Notes under the pieces: model-generated
Database searches by the model: none
Told to the model about the DNA's origin: nothing
The model's input: only the letters and a program-made list of their open reading frames with translations
In this document: positions 12,132 through 24,481 of the stretch, piece by piece
How positions within the stretch are numbered: position 1 is the first letter of the stretch
Layout of the letters: every line of letters begins with the position of its first letter
Assembly (NCBI GenBank): GCA_009829735.1
Contig: CM020619.1
Coordinates: 13,569,777-13,633,776, forward strand
DNA length: 64,000 bases
Source of the DNA: Pyropia yezoensis
Lineage: Eukaryota > Rhodophyta > Bangiophyceae > Bangiales > Bangiaceae
Direction: 5' to 3'
Position numbers and translations under genes: made by a program

Positions 12132-15100
12132 TGACGTCAGCGTCGGCGTCGGCGTCGGCGTCAGCGTCGGCGTTGGCGTCGGTATCCCCAACGCCACCGT
12201 CGGCGCGCTGGTCATCACCGCCGCTGGTATCACTGGGCGGCGGGGTCCCGCCCCGCGGGGGCGCCGGGAAGACCACCACCATCCGCCCGCCAAAGCCAAA
12301 CGACAGCACCGGCACGGGGGGATGGTCCAGTCCCCCCGCCGCCGACAGTACAGCCCAGTCCACCGCCGGCGCGTCGGCCGCGTCGGCAGCGGCCGCGGTG
12401 ACGGCGGCGGCGGCGGCGTCCGGTTCTTCCGGCGACGCCGCAAACGTCTCGGCGGGCGTGCACGCCACCGCCGACGTTGCGCCGTACGGCGCAAAGCCGC
12501 CAGGCATGGGCGGCGACAGCGACAGAGGCGGCGCGGGGCCGTCGACCGCCACGGGCGCGGCCCCCCACATCAGCGGCGACCGCGGCGGCAGGGGTGCAGC
12601 CGCCGCGGAGGTGGCGGTCGCCAGCGCGCCCACCCCGCCCCCCCCGCCTTCTCCCGCGGCGACCGTGCTGGTCGTCCATGGGGCCGTGGGGACGAAGCCG
12701 CCGCCACCGGCAGCAGGCGGCGGGGCGCCCCACGGCTGTGGCGGCGGCCGCGGCGACACTCCCGCAGGGGCAAAGTCGGCGGCGGCACCGGGGGCCGCGG
12801 CCCAGGCGCCCGGCGGCGGCAGGCCCGGCGGCGCCCCCAACCCCGGCGACACCTTGCTCAGACGAGGGCTCGCCACCCCGCCGACACCCGCCACGATGGC
12901 CGGCGGCAGGGACGCGGCGGCGCCGCCCGTAGGTGGCGGCAGCCACGGCGCCTGCGGCGGGGTGCCCCAGCCCGCCACAGTGGCAGCCGTGCCAGCGGCA
13001 GGTGGCGACGGCAGGGGCGGGGTAGACCACCCGCCGGACGCGGCGCCGGCGGCGGTGGCGGGCGGGGCACCCACCGGCGGCAGCGCCGGCGGGGACGCCG
13101 GGGGCGCCCAGCCGCCGACGGTGGGCGGCGGCGGCCGGGAGGAGGCGGGCGCCCACTGTGTCGCCGGCGGTGGGGCACTTGCCGTCACTGCCGGGGGCGC
13201 GCCGCAGCCGGGCGCGCCCGCGGCGGCGGTGGTGGCCGGGGGTACCGTCGCTGCCGGCACTGCCGCCGCAGCCACGTCGGCCGACGGTGCCGTCTGAGGC
13301 GCGGGCGGACGGACGGCGGGCGGGGCGCACCACGGGTCGGTTGGCTGCCGCGGCGGCGGGGAGGCGGCGGCCCCCGCTCGCGCAGCCCCGGCTGCGGGTG
13401 GCGGCGGGGCGGCGGCGCCCCAGGGCGCCGTGCCCCACACGTCGCCCGGCGCGGCGGCGGCCAGCGGCGGCGTTCCCCACGGTGCCGCGTCCCAGGGCGC
13501 CCCCGTGGGGGCGGCGGCCGCGGCGGGAGCCTCCCCAACTCCTCCTGCCAGCGCCAGCGTGGGGTCCGCCGGGGGCCACAACGCCCCCGTGGGCGTCGCG
13601 GCTGCCCACTCGGAGGACGCCACAGCTGCGTCTGGGGCTACAGAGGTGGCGTTTGCGGCGCCTCCTCCCACGCCGCCGCTTGCCGCTCCCGCCGAGGTGC
13701 CGTCGGCGGCGGGGGCCCACGCCGCCGCAGGCGGCGGCACGCAATCGGTCGAGGTCGGGGCGGGCGAGGTCGCGTCGGCGACCGCCGCCGCGGACGACGC
13801 ACCCTCAGCAGCCGCCGTCGCCGCCGCGGGCGGGCGGTGGCCACCCCACGACGTCTCGGATGTGACCGACACAGCCGGGGACAACCGCCCGTCCGCCGCC
13901 GCCGCCGGTGGTGCCCCCCCCAGGACCCCAACCGCCGGCGGGGGTGCCGCCAGTGGCGCCGACGGGACGGCCGCGGCAGGCGAGGGAGGCACTGCCGCTG
14001 TCGTCGACGTGCCTCCACTGTCGCCGCCGCCGCCGCCGCTGCCGCCCCACGCCGCGACGGATGACGCAACCGACGGCGCGTCAGTGGCCCGCCACGACGG
14101 TGACGGCGCGACAGCGCCCCACTGAGGCGGCAGCGGCGGTGGCGACCGCATCGGCGGCAGGGGCGAAGCCGACGCAGCGCCGGCGCCCCAGACGGGGCCC
14201 CCTGGCACCAGAGGGGCTGCCGCTCCCATGGATAGCGCTGACGCGGCGTCTGATGACGGTGGTAGTGGAGGCGGTGGTGCCGCCGCTGCAGGCCGTGCCG
14301 GCGGAGTGGCCGCCGCAGCCGACATCTGTGGCTGGGGGGGCGTCACGGCCCCCCGTGGCTCGCCCACGCCCACCGTGGGCGCCGAGGGCACCGTCGCTGA
14401 GGGGGGGCCCGACACGGGCGTCGGCGCGAAGGTGTCTGCGTCCCAGGCGTCCGCCACCCCGCCGCTGCCGTCAATCACAGCGTCGGCGTGCGCGTCGGCG
14501 CCTAGCGGCCAGGTTGCGACGTCGGCCGTCGACGGGGGGTCCACATCCCAAGGCGCAGGGGCGGCCGCCACCGTCGCCGTCGCCGGCGCCCCGGACGTGG
14601 CGAGCCGTGGCGAGGTCGGCGCCGATGCCGCAGTCACAGCTGCCGGTGCAGACGACGGCGTAGCGGCGGCGGCGGCGGCAGCTGGAGGCACGCCCGCCGC
14701 CGCTGAGCCATGGTCCAAACTGCTTGTGGGTCGCGGCGCCTCGTTCCACTGGCCACCGCCGTCAGCAGTGGCCGACGGGGCCGCTGGTGGGCCGCCGCTG
14801 CCAGCGGCGGCAGGTGGGGACACATCCCACGGAGCGCCGCCGTCGTCAGCGGCGACGACTGGCGGCGGCGCGTCCCACGGGGCGACACCGCCAGCGGCGG
14901 TGTCTTGCGGCGGCGCGTCCCAAGGGGCGCCGCCATCAACGGTAGCCGCTGGCGGCGGCGCGTCCCAGGGGGCGACACCGCCAGCGGCGGTGTCCTGCGG
15001 AGGCGCGTCCCAAGGGGCGCCGCCATCAGCGGTAGCCGGTGGCGGCGGCGCGTTCCACGGGGCGACACCGCCAGCAGCGGTGGCCTGCGGCGGCGCGTCC

Positions 15101-18100
15101 CAAGGGGCGCCGCCATCAGCGGCAGCCGGTGGCGGCGGCGCGTCCCAGGGGGCGACGCCGCTAGCAGCGGTGGCCTGCGGCGGCGCGTCCCACGGGGCGC
15201 TGCTTTCAGTGGTAGCCGCTGGCGGCGGCGCGTCCCAGGGGGCGCCATCACCAGCAGCAGCATCCTTTGGCGGTGCGTCCCATGGCCCGGTGTCGTCGGC
15301 GACGGCGGGTGGCGGCGGCGCCCCTCTCGGCCCACTGCCACCGGCGGCGGTCGACGGTGGCGGCGCGCTCCACGGCTCCGCGTCGCCGTCGGAGGTGGCG
15401 AGGGCGCGGGCGGTGGCGGTGGAGGCGGCGGAGGCGGCAGCGGCGGCGGGCGGCGCGGGGGCATCTGTCGCCCTCGCCGCGACGCCGGGGGCGGCAGGTG
15501 GCGGCGCGCCACTCCCAACTGCCGTCGCCGCCGGTGCCACCACCCCCGCAGCGGCGTCGCCTTCACCTGGCGCGGCGCCGCGAGCGGCCTCGACCGCGGC
15601 CGGCGGCGGCGCGAACGGGTCGATATCCCAGTCTGCGCCCACGTCCTCCGCATCCCCCCCCTCCCCACCCCCCCAGCCGGCCACCCCCCCCCCATCGGGC
15701 GCAGCGGGTGGCTCAGCACCACCCCCCCTCCGCGCCGCCTTGCGGGGACTCATGTCCCACGCCGCCCACTCGGCGTCGGACGCTGCCGCCCCGACCTTCC
15801 ACCCATCATCCGTGTCGTGACGTGCGATTGGTGGCGGCGCTGGCGCCGGCGCCGTCAATGCCGCCGCCGCGGGTTCAGCGTCCCAAGCCGCCGTGGTGGC
15901 ACCGCCGCCGTCAGCGGTGGCTGGCGGGGCCACATCCCACGGCGCGACCCCGTCCGTAGACGCCGGCCGCGGCATATCCCAAGGCGCAGCCCCGTCTATA
16001 GCGGCGGGGGTAGCCCCGTCGCCAGTGGTTGCCGCCGGCGCGACCGACGGCGCGGGTGCCACGTCCCACGGCGCGGGTGCGTCGGCGGCCGCTGGTGCAG
16101 CCACGTCCCACGGCGCGGGTGCGTCGGCGGCCGCTGGTGCTGCCACATCCCACGGCGCAGCCCCGTCCGGGGCGGCGGGGACGGCACCGCCGCCAGTGGC
16201 TGCCGCGGGAGCGTCCCACGGCGCAGCCCCTTCAGCGGCCGCTGGCGCCACCACGTCCCACGGCGCAACCCCTTCAGAGGCCGCCGCCGACCTGACCGCG
16301 TGGTTGGCTGCCCCCGGGGGTACGTCCCACGGAGCAACGCCGTAAGCAGCGGTCGCCGGTCCTCCCGCATGGTCGGCCGTCGCAGGGGGGTTGCCCCACG
16401 GGACGGCTCCATCAGCGTCGGGCGGTTGAGGAGCCCCTCCGGCTGCTGCAGCCGCCGGGGAAGCCCTCCACCGTGCCGCCCCGCCGTCCGAGCTGTGAGA
16501 CTCTGCCGGCCGCGAAGCGACAACGTCGACCGGCGCAGGCGTGGGGGCACCCCACGGCGCGGTGATGGCTGGAGGCGCCGCCGCCACAGCCGCCTCCGTC
16601 GCCGGTACCTTGTTCCACGTGGCCAATCCGCCCGGGGCGGCTGGCGGCGGCACCGGCACCGGCACCGGCAGCGTCACGTGCTCGCCGCCGCCGCCGCCGC
16701 TGCCAACGTCACCGCCCTCAGCATCACCCAACGATGGTGGCGGAGGCAGGTCGCTATTCCCAGCGCCGGTAGCGGCGGCTGTACTCGTTATTGGCGACGG
16801 TGGTGCCGCCGAAGCAACCGGCGGGGGATCCCGGGACGCTGGCGCTACCCCCGGCGAGGCCGCCGTCGCGGCGCCTGCCGGAGGTGGTGGTGCACATGGG
16901 TCCACGTCCCAGGCGGCGGGGGCAGGGTCGTCATGCGCGTCGGCCATACCGCCATTCACGTCCCAGCCAATGGCGGCCATGTGGTCGCTGGTGGGGACAC
17001 CGCCGCCCATAGGGTCCCAGTCAACGGCGGCCGAATGGTCACCGATGGTATCCCATTCACCGGCGGCCACACCATCGTCAGCAGCAGCACCGACGCTACC
17101 AGTAGGATCCCAGGCCGTGCCACTGCCCGGGATGGCCGCGCCATCCCCAACATTCCAGCTCGCAACAGCCCCATGGTTTTTGCCGCTGTCCCAGTCGGCG
17201 GTGGTCACGGCGTCCCCGTCGGCGGGCGGATCCACATCCCATGGCGCGGGGGGTGGGAGCGCTGTGGAGGCCACAGAGGAGGCAACCGCGGGCACGCTGG
17301 CAGCGCCCGCCGTTGCGCTCGCGCCGCCCGGCGGCAGCTCCTCATACGGCGGCCCGCCTGCCGGCAGGGGCAGCCCTGCGATAGCAGGGGAGGAACCCGG
17401 GCCGGGAGCTCCCGGCCCGGCAGCTGGCAATGGTGGCGGCGCTGCACTATCGCCAACCGCCTGTTTGGGGCTAACCGACGGCTGGGCAGCGCCAGACCAC
17501 GCAGCGTCAGATGCCGTCGCGGGTGCTCTACGAGCAGGAAGGGCTTCCTCCATGGACGGTTGGACTGCGGCGGCTGCCGCCAGCAGAGGGCCAGGCCGCG
17601 GTTGCGGCGGTGGAGCAGGACCGCCTGCCGTTTCACCCTCTGTGGCGGGGGCCGGGGGCGGTACCTCCTCCCAAGCACCACCGCCAGCGTCGCCGCCCAC
17701 ATCCCAGCCACCGTCGCCATCGGTACCCGCCATCGACGGCCAGCCGAGGGTGCCAGCCTCGTTGTCGGCAGGTGCCATTGATGCCCAACCTTGTACGCCA
17801 GCATCGCTGTTGGTCGGTGCAACCGACGCCCACCCGCCATCCGCGACGCTGCCAGCCACCACCCCGTGGTCGGCGTAGGGCGCGGGAATACTTGCCACCG
17901 ACCGCCCCGCATCCTTGGCGCCGGCGCCGGCCGAAGGTGCCGTCGCCGCGTGAGCAGGGCTCGTCGGAGGCACGGCCGAGGTGGACCACCCTGATTCATC
18001 GGGGCGGTGAGACCCCGCCAGCCCCGCCGACGGCACTGCGGGCGGCGGGGGCGGTTGTGCAGCTTTTGCTGCCAAGGAAGCGGGTAGGCGTGGAATATCT

Positions 18101-19635
18101 CGAAAGCTTCCACCGCTCAGGTCCGCCTGGCTTGAAGATGGCAGAGCTACGGTCGACCACCCGGCGCCCCCTGCGGAAGGGGGTGGTGAGGACTGCAGCG
18201 GAGGTGCAGCCGCGGGTGCAAGGACGGCCGGCTCGCCGCCGGGTTCATCCCACCCCTTCCCGTCGGCACCTGCAGCGACATGGCTGGTAGATGGCAGCGC
18301 AGCGGTCGACCACCCCGCATTCCCTGTGAGTGGAGAGAACGGGGATTGCCGCGGAGAACCAGTCACGGGGGCGGCGGCCGCCGGCGGGCCGCTGAGGCCA
18401 CCCTCCCCCTCCCCGCCGAAGGCAGGAGCGCCCTGCTCTTGTGGCAACCCACCACGCCCCGGCGTCTGCCCCACGGCGTCCGTTTCGGAGGCAGGGGTGG
18501 CGGCCCACGGGGCGGCTACTGACGAGCCAAACGCCGCGGGCCGGGGGGGAAGCCACGGCACCGCCGGCCGCACCGCCGCCGGCACCTCCCCCCCCCGGAT
18601 GGGGCGGTGCAGGGATGCCCCCGCCCACACCGGCCGGCCCGCGCTGGTCGGTGGCGGCAGCGGTGGCGGCGCCTCGGCCGGCCGCCCGTCCCCGTCGGGC
18701 GCGCTCACTGGTGGCGGCGGCAGCCGCGGTGGCGCCGCCTCTGCCGCTCTCACCTGCGCGGGTGACCCGGAGGACGGTGGAAGCACGGCCGGCCGCCCCG
18801 CCGCAGGCGGGGCGCCCAGGCCCGTGCGCGCACGGGAGGCGACCAGTGGCGGCGGCGGCGGCGGCGGCGGTGACGTCGTTCCCGCCGTGGGCGGGGGCGG
18901 GGGCGTCCCCCCCACGGCCCGCCGATCCCGGCCGCCGCTTCCCCCAGCCGCGCCCACCGAATGGCGGGAGCCCGTCGGTCGGCGAGCTCGAGAGGAGGAG
19001 GGGGGCGGTGCAGCAACGGCGCCGGCGGCAGCACCCCCCACGAGCGCGTCAAAGTCGTCGACGAGCTCAAAGCCACCGCGCGCGGCGGCAGAGGCAGTGG
19101 TGCTGGCGACGCGGGCCGACGCAGGCCGGCCGCCGGCTGGTCTCGGCCGGCGGGCGCCTCCCCCACCCCCGACAGAGCCGTCGGTACGGGCGCCAGCCGT
19201 CCGCGCCCGCCGGCGGGTCGACGTGGTGGACGATGCGTTGGAGGAGGGCGGCCGTGGCGGCAGCGGTCGCGACGGCCGGCCACTACCACCGCCACCGCTA
19301 CCGCCGCCGCTGCCGCTGCCGCCGCCAGCGCTGGCGTCGCCGCCGCCGGCGCGGGAGGATGCTGCCAAGCGGAGGGACGTGGAGGAGAGACGCCGCCCGC
19401 CAGGGGCGGCACGCCCAGCCGGGGTGGCCGACGTGGCCGACGTGGCCGAGCCGCCGATGGTAGGGGCACCCCGGCCGGCCGCCGCTGCCGCTGCCGCTCC
19501 CGCCGCCGCCGCCGCGGCGGTGGCATGGGTGGCCGGCGGCCGCAGAGCCGCGGGCGGCGGGGGCGCCTGGGCCGGCCGCCGATCCCCGGTAACGGGGGTG
19601 GAAACAGGTCGGCTGGGACGGGGGCGCCGGTCCAT
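8965..19635 (-). CDS. SEC16: Sec16-like COPII scaffold protein, giant form (~3556 aa)
   Basis: Single-exon gene from ATG 19635 (context CGCCATGGA) to the stop at 8965. Sec16 organises ER exit sites by binding Sec23/Sec24 and Sec13/Sec31. Seen here: an N-terminal low-complexity region; about 1,300 residues rich in short Trp motifs (PWD, DWD, AWD) between roughly 800 and 2070; then the central conserved domain, opening with VLSFGFGGRMVVVF near residue 2445. Its helical ACE1-like part follows from ~2780, with LAAAAKAAEAGGHWALALVV, GLATLGDEL, AHVCYLLAD and RLLGDD, hallmarks of Sec16. The C-terminal region has GDANAFTWDPAAGRWVVPGE near 3380 and TRYVDTFGAG near the end, as in plant Sec16. Family members are usually 1,000-2,400 aa; the excess is the repeat region. 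The frame is also open upstream to 19803, but the ATG at 19635 is the first. Confidence 0.88.
12093..12184. repeat. Hexamer microsatellite inside Sec16 (Asp-Ala repeats)
   Basis: Tandem GTCGGC units on the plus strand. On the coding strand they read as a run of Asp-Ala dipeptides just after the first beta-segment of the Sec16 central domain. Such a tract is likely to vary in length. Confidence 0.8.
14821..15260. repeat. 90-bp tandem repeat in Sec16 (30-aa PWD units)
   Basis: Near-identical 90-bp units: GCGTCCCAAGGGGCGCCGCC recurs at about 14914, 15005 and 15095. Each unit encodes 30 residues with two PWD motifs in alternating Ala/Gly/Pro spacers. It is the most regular part of the larger Trp-motif region at about 13400-17250. 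Confidence 0.8.
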
Positions 19636-20742
19636 GGCGCAGGCCGTACCCACGCTGGGGAAAGAGCAGCCCTGGGAGCGAGGCCGATGGGGGGAAAGAG
19701 AGGAGGCAAGGGAGTAGAAGAGGCGGCAGCCGCACCAGGGATGGGTGGGAAAAGGGTAGGTGCCGAGGTCCGGCGAGGGTAGAGATGACCGTCCGGCGGC
19801 CACTGCGTCGGTGGCGAGGGCAGCGCGGGGCGTGAGGGGGAGCCCCGCCGGTGGGTGTCAGCGCCGGAGTCGGCGGTGCCGCACCGGTAGGGTGCGCGCG
19901 GCCGGGATCGAGGGGGGACGGAGGTGGGTGGTGGGCACTGTGGGCGTCGCGACGACCACCCGCCCTGCGCCTGACAGTCCGGCTGGCAAGTACATATTGC
20001 TGCTTGCAGAATGCTGAGTTGGTTTACAACTCGGTACTTCGGGGAGGTGGGGGGGGGTGGAGGGGGTGGAGGGGTTGCACTTTCCGTGCCGTTCACAAAC
20101 GAACTTGACTTCATTTAAGGGTTTTGCCACGTGTGGCCGTGAAACCTCTTCAGCTGCGATCGGCCTTCGGCCGGCTGCGGTGAAACCAAGTCAAGTCAGG
20201 AACCACTGAAAAAAAAACAAAGAGGAGATACATGCAGTGCAGTGCAGAGAAAAGGCGGGCGGCAGGCCGTGGGGAGCGTGGGAAGAGGGAGGGGCCGAAA
20301 ACAGCAACAAGAGGAAAGCAAACAGTGGTGAGTGCGGGTAGAGGGACGTCAGAGGAAAGAACAAAATGCATGACAGAGAACGCATTTGCAGAGGAGAGGC
20401 TCTGAGAGCGATTGTGGGCCACGAAATCGCCTTAATGGCTTCCACAATGTCGATGTCATCGTTTAGTAGCTTCGCTATTTGTATTGCTGTCGTCATTCCA
20501 CATGAAATTATGCGTCTCGTGATCCGTGGAGGCGGCGCCACCACTGTCAGCCGGGTGGACGAGGGCACTCTCCTGGCCACTCCCCACCGCCAGACGCTGT
20601 TCGGTGGCTCAAAGCCAACGCGGCCGACGGCGACGTTTTGGCCACCGCCCATCGCCGCTCGCGTCGCTGACCTGCCCGCCCTGCCTGCCCCTGTCGGCCG
20701 TCAGCGCCACTTTGCCACCCGCCCTTTTGCTCTTACCTCACG
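19636..20742. promoter_or_regulatory. Divergent intergenic region, Sec16 / aminotransferase
   Basis: 1.1 kb between two divergently transcribed genes, so it should hold both promoters. It includes an AT-richer block (19980-20500) amid GC-rich DNA. I see no clear TATA element at a suitable distance from either ATG and no other gene. Confidence 0.45.
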
Positions 20743-22303
20743 ATGTCCGCCGTTGTGAACGACAAGGAGTTGGTGGGGAGTACCGCCCCCATGCTGTGGG
20801 ACAAGAAGACGCAGGTAGGTGATGGGCGACGATGCGACCGGCATTCACGCCGCAACTGGGGCAATGCACCTTCCACGTGGAGACTGAAGGGGGGTGCAGA
20901 GGGGTACGGGGTGGGGGTGGGGTCTGGCGGGCGGGCCGCCGCTTGCTGTCCCGGCTTGCTGCTGCCACCTGCTTGGCAAGGTTGTCCTGGTCGTCTCGCT
21001 GGTGTGAAGGACGATGGGGTGACCCCTCGGGCAGGAGGTAGGCTGCCCACCACGGGGTGGGGCCTGCCAGGCGAGACGCTGTGCTGATGACGCTGACGCG
21101 CCCTGCCTGCGGTCTCGTTTCAGTTCTTGGTCGCGGTCCCCCTGTTGTATATCCCGCCTCTTGTCTCGGTACGCGCCGGATCCTCCTGCCCTGTCGGATA
21201 CTGCCTCCTTCCATGTGCGTCGTCCCTCCTGTTTGCGCATTGACAACGCCCTCCCCTTCCCCCCCCCCCTACAGGAGGTTCACGGGGGCCAAACATGGCG
21301 CGCGTGTGGCGACTCATTTGTGGATGACTTTTCCGTCACGACCAATCCGTTTGGCGCTCCCGTCGCCGCCACTGCCGCGGCGGCCGCCGCGCTTGCACAT
21401 ATCCACCACTACCCCGCCGCTGACGCGGGCGACGCGCTTGCGGCCATGGCGCGTCTCACTGACTTCCCCGCCTCCCAGATGCTGCTGGGCAATGGCGCGT
21501 CAGAGTTTATCGACCTGGTCATGCGCGTCGGCCCGCCGGGGCCACTGCGCCCGGGCCCGTATGCGGCCGCGTACAAGGAGTATGACCGCGCGGCGTTGGC
21601 GGCGGGGCGGGAGGTGTTGGCGCCCGACTCGACAGCCGACGCGGGCGTGACGGTCATCATCCACCCCAACTCGCCGACGGGAGACGTGATGGACCTGTCT
21701 GAGCTCGACGCGCTCGTCGCCGCCTCCCCCGGCTTGGTTGTGGTGGACGAGAGCTTTATTGTCTTTGAAGGTCCAAACTGGCGCGCCGCGTCGGCGCTCA
21801 ACCTCATTGACAAGTACCCGACCAAGGTGGTGGTACTCGCGTCGTGGACCAAGCTGTGGTCGTGCCCAGGGCTGCGGCTGGGCACCATTGCCGCGGCGCC
21901 CGGCTGGACGAGCACCCTCAAAAAGATGCAAACGCCGTGGAGCTGCAACTCGGCGGCGCAGGCGTTTGCGGTTGCCGCCGCCGCCGACGATGCCTACCTC
22001 CGCCGCTCGTGGGAGATGCTGCCGAGGTGGAAGACCGCCACGGAGGCCCACCTGCGAGCGCTCGGGTGGGTGCCCAACGCGGCGTCCCCCGCGTGGGTGC
22101 CGTGGGTGTATGTCGACACGGGCTCCGAGGCCACCGCCGAGCGGGCGGCGGACGTGGCGCAGGCGGCGGGCGTGCCGGTTCGGTTGTGTGCCAGCTACGG
22201 GCAGCCCACGCACTTGCGGCTGGGCGTCCGGTGCCCGGCGTCCCAGGCGGTCCTGTTTGACGCGTGGGGCAAGGCGTTTGGCGTGCCCGGCGCCGACGGC
22301 TAG
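20743..22303 (+). CDS. PLP-dependent aminotransferase, HisC/CobD-like, two exons
   Basis: Exon 1 is 20743-20814, ending CAG|GTAGGT. A 460-bp intron ends CCCCTACAG at 21274. Exon 2 is 21275-22303. The splice is phase 0 and gives 366 residues, normal for the family. The join creates an EVHGGQ segment ahead of DFSVTTNPFG, the usual opening of HisC/CobD proteins. Fold type I features follow: HPNSPTGD near residue 153, VVVDESFIVFEG near 178, the Schiff-base Lys217 in ASWTKLWSCPGLRLG, and a carboxylate-binding Arg in THLRLG near 338. HisC transfers an amino group to imidazole-acetol phosphate in histidine synthesis; CobD decarboxylates threonine phosphate. The sequence does not settle which reaction applies, and a divergent aminotransferase of other specificity is possible. 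No obvious transit peptide is visible. Confidence 0.82.
20815..21274 (+). other. GT-AG intron of the aminotransferase gene
   Basis: 460 bp with donor GTAGGTGATG and a C-rich polypyrimidine tract before CTACAG. It is the only intron I can place with confidence in the window. Splicing restores the N-terminal HGG motif of the family. Confidence 0.8.
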
Positions 22304-24085
22304 ACGACAGAGGGGAGGTGGTAGCTTGTGCGCGCACCCGCGTCGTGCGAGCGGCTGTGGAGGGGGGACGTGGGGGGTGAGGGCGGGGGGTGGTGTATGG
22401 TGCGACGCCGGGTTGGGGGGGGCGGGGGGGGATACCTGGTGCTGTGGCGGAAACCAGCCGTGGGGTATGTTTTGCAGTGCGGCGGCGGCGGTGCCTGGCC
22501 GGTGACCAGGAGGTGGCAGGGGGGGTTTGGGGTCGTAGGGGTGACGGGGGTGGGCGCGCGGGCGTGGGGGGGTCGACCTGCGCCCGCCTCGGCAGTGCCG
22601 CCCGCATTTTTTCTCGATGCTGCGGTGTGCTGGCTGGGTACTTTGGATGAGTAACTGTATGTGCGCGCGGTGGGTCCTCACCCGCCCGGTCTCTCTACTT
22701 TTTTCTTTTTCTTTCCTCTCGGTCACGGTGGACACTGCAGCAGCGGCGCCCCTCGCGGCGTGGCGGCAAGGGCGCATGTAACAGGGGAGGGGGGAGCGGG
22801 GGTGGGGACGGAGCAAACGCGGGGGGGGGGGGGCAATGGGAGAGGGGGGCGTGGCGGCGGGGACGGCAGCCACCGCCGCGCCCGCCGCGCGGGCCGCCAC
22901 CCACCGCCGCCCTGCCGTCACGGCGCGTCGTTCCCCCGCCGCGGCAGCCAGGGGGGGACGGGCGGCCGGCAGGGCCGGCCACCCCGGCCGTGCCCCAGCA
23001 CCACGCGGTGCGTGGGCGTCGCGGGGCGCGCCTCCCCCCCGTGATGGCGCCCGCGATGCAGCACGGGACGGCACCGCTGTCGACGGCGGCAGGTCCGCGG
23101 GCGACGTGGTGGCAGCGCGCATCTATCCGTCCCGCACCAGAACGTTTACATACAAGATCTGAGAATCGACCGCCCAAAACAACCACTCTTGCGAACTTCG
23201 ATCTATTATTCGGACGCCAAGATGACTCACACAGGACGCATGGCTAGATGCGCCATCTCAACAGCTTTTTTTCGGTGCCATGAAAGTAGGGAACGCTCAA
23301 CTGGCGCAGTCGATGCGCCGTGCGTAGCAGATTCGACCCTGGACGCGGTGGTAGTCAAATCTCGATCAATTGCCGCCCCAATGACTCAGTTTGATATGAT
23401 CCGGATCGCCTCCGACCACTAGCCGAACAGGACGTCGTCTCACACGCTCTCCTCGTGTCCCTGCCGACTTTAGTCGTTCTCCCCCCATCCCCATGCCCCT
23501 TTCCGGCACTCCGGACCGCTCTCTCTGTCCATGGGGTCTTCTACCTATAACTGAGACCCGGAGCGCGGCTGCAGCCGCCAACGGAGGCGCAGCGCGACTC
23601 CGCTGCCCCCGACATTGACCGGGGGGGGGGGGAGGGGGGAGTTCGCGGCGGGGGAGGGGGGGTACGGAGCTGTCGAGCATGGGTGGATGTCTGGCAATGA
23701 AAGACACCACGCGGATTCGAGTCTAGACAGGGGAAGGAAAGACAGAAGGGGGGGGGCAGCTGAACAGGGGGGAAATCGTCCTCGGTGGGGGGGGGGCAGG
23801 GGGGGAGAGGAGAAGGCCACAGCTCGGCGGTCGACCGGGAGTGCTGCACACGTAGAGCATTGAAGGGGGCAATAGTAGGGCTGGGCAGGAGCAATAGCGG
23901 GAGACGATGATGGGGAGGGGGGGGGGGAAGGCGAAGGAGGGGGGGCGTTAAGAGCACAGCTACCGTCGTGAATCCCATTCGCAATATGGCAACGTGGCAC
24001 GTAGTTGGACGTTAAAACGGCTTGAAACGGCATCAAATATCTGTTCTGGAGCTTGCAAGTATTGCAAAGGGTCACATAGTGGTGT
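22304..24085. other. Intergenic, homopolymer-rich, no gene seen
   Basis: Downstream of the aminotransferase the DNA has long G and C runs (22400-23100, 23610-23940) and a more balanced stretch at 23100-23600. No frame shows protein-like composition. It ends exactly where the retroelement's B2 repeat starts. Confidence 0.5.
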
Positions 24086-24114
24086 TAACCAGAGGTAGAG
24101 GGACAGAGACGCCA
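24086..24114. repeat. B2 split repeat, 3' terminus of the retroelement
   Basis: 29 bp beginning TAACCAGAGGTAGAGGGACA, identical to 25092-25120. It defines the left outer end of the element. Confidence 0.85.
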
Positions 24115-24481
24115 GTAACGTGACATTTTAAATTCCCAGGCAGGCTAGACTAGTACCCCCCATAGCTACTAGTTGACCGGGAGGCCGGTCCTGCGGGAAG
24201 AGACAGAAAAGGTAAAGATACAGGAGGACGAGGCGCCCAGGTGGCGGGCCCGCGCGCCCACGGCAGCAAGGACCCAGCTCGTGCCGGCAGATGGCGTTGG
24301 TTGCCGTCGCCGGAACGAGCGCGGGTAGGTGAAGTCGCTGAGCAGCGGTTGAGCAGGCACCCCTTGATAGGCAGGGTACCGCGGGAGAAGCCACGGGCGT
24401 CTCGTCCAAAAAGAAGAAGAAGGGCGCTGTGTCCCTCGGGATGACGCAGCAGGTCGAGCACTTGAGGTGGGAGGGACCGGG

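Noticed and set aside
14710..17781. Plus-strand ORF of about 1,000 codons and several others opposite Sec16
   Set aside because: These are mirror frames of the GC-rich Sec16 repeats; they give only Arg/Gly/Pro strings while the minus frame shows conserved Sec16 motifs.
20833..21246. Coding sequence in the aminotransferase intron
   Set aside because: Open frames on both strands lack protein-like composition, and splicing at 20814/21275 restores the N-terminal motif of the family.
23290..23350. tRNA-like stretch with GCTCAACTGGCGCAGTCGA and ATTCGACCC
   Set aside because: D-loop-like and T-loop-like words are present, but no anticodon stem, T stem or acceptor stem can be paired.
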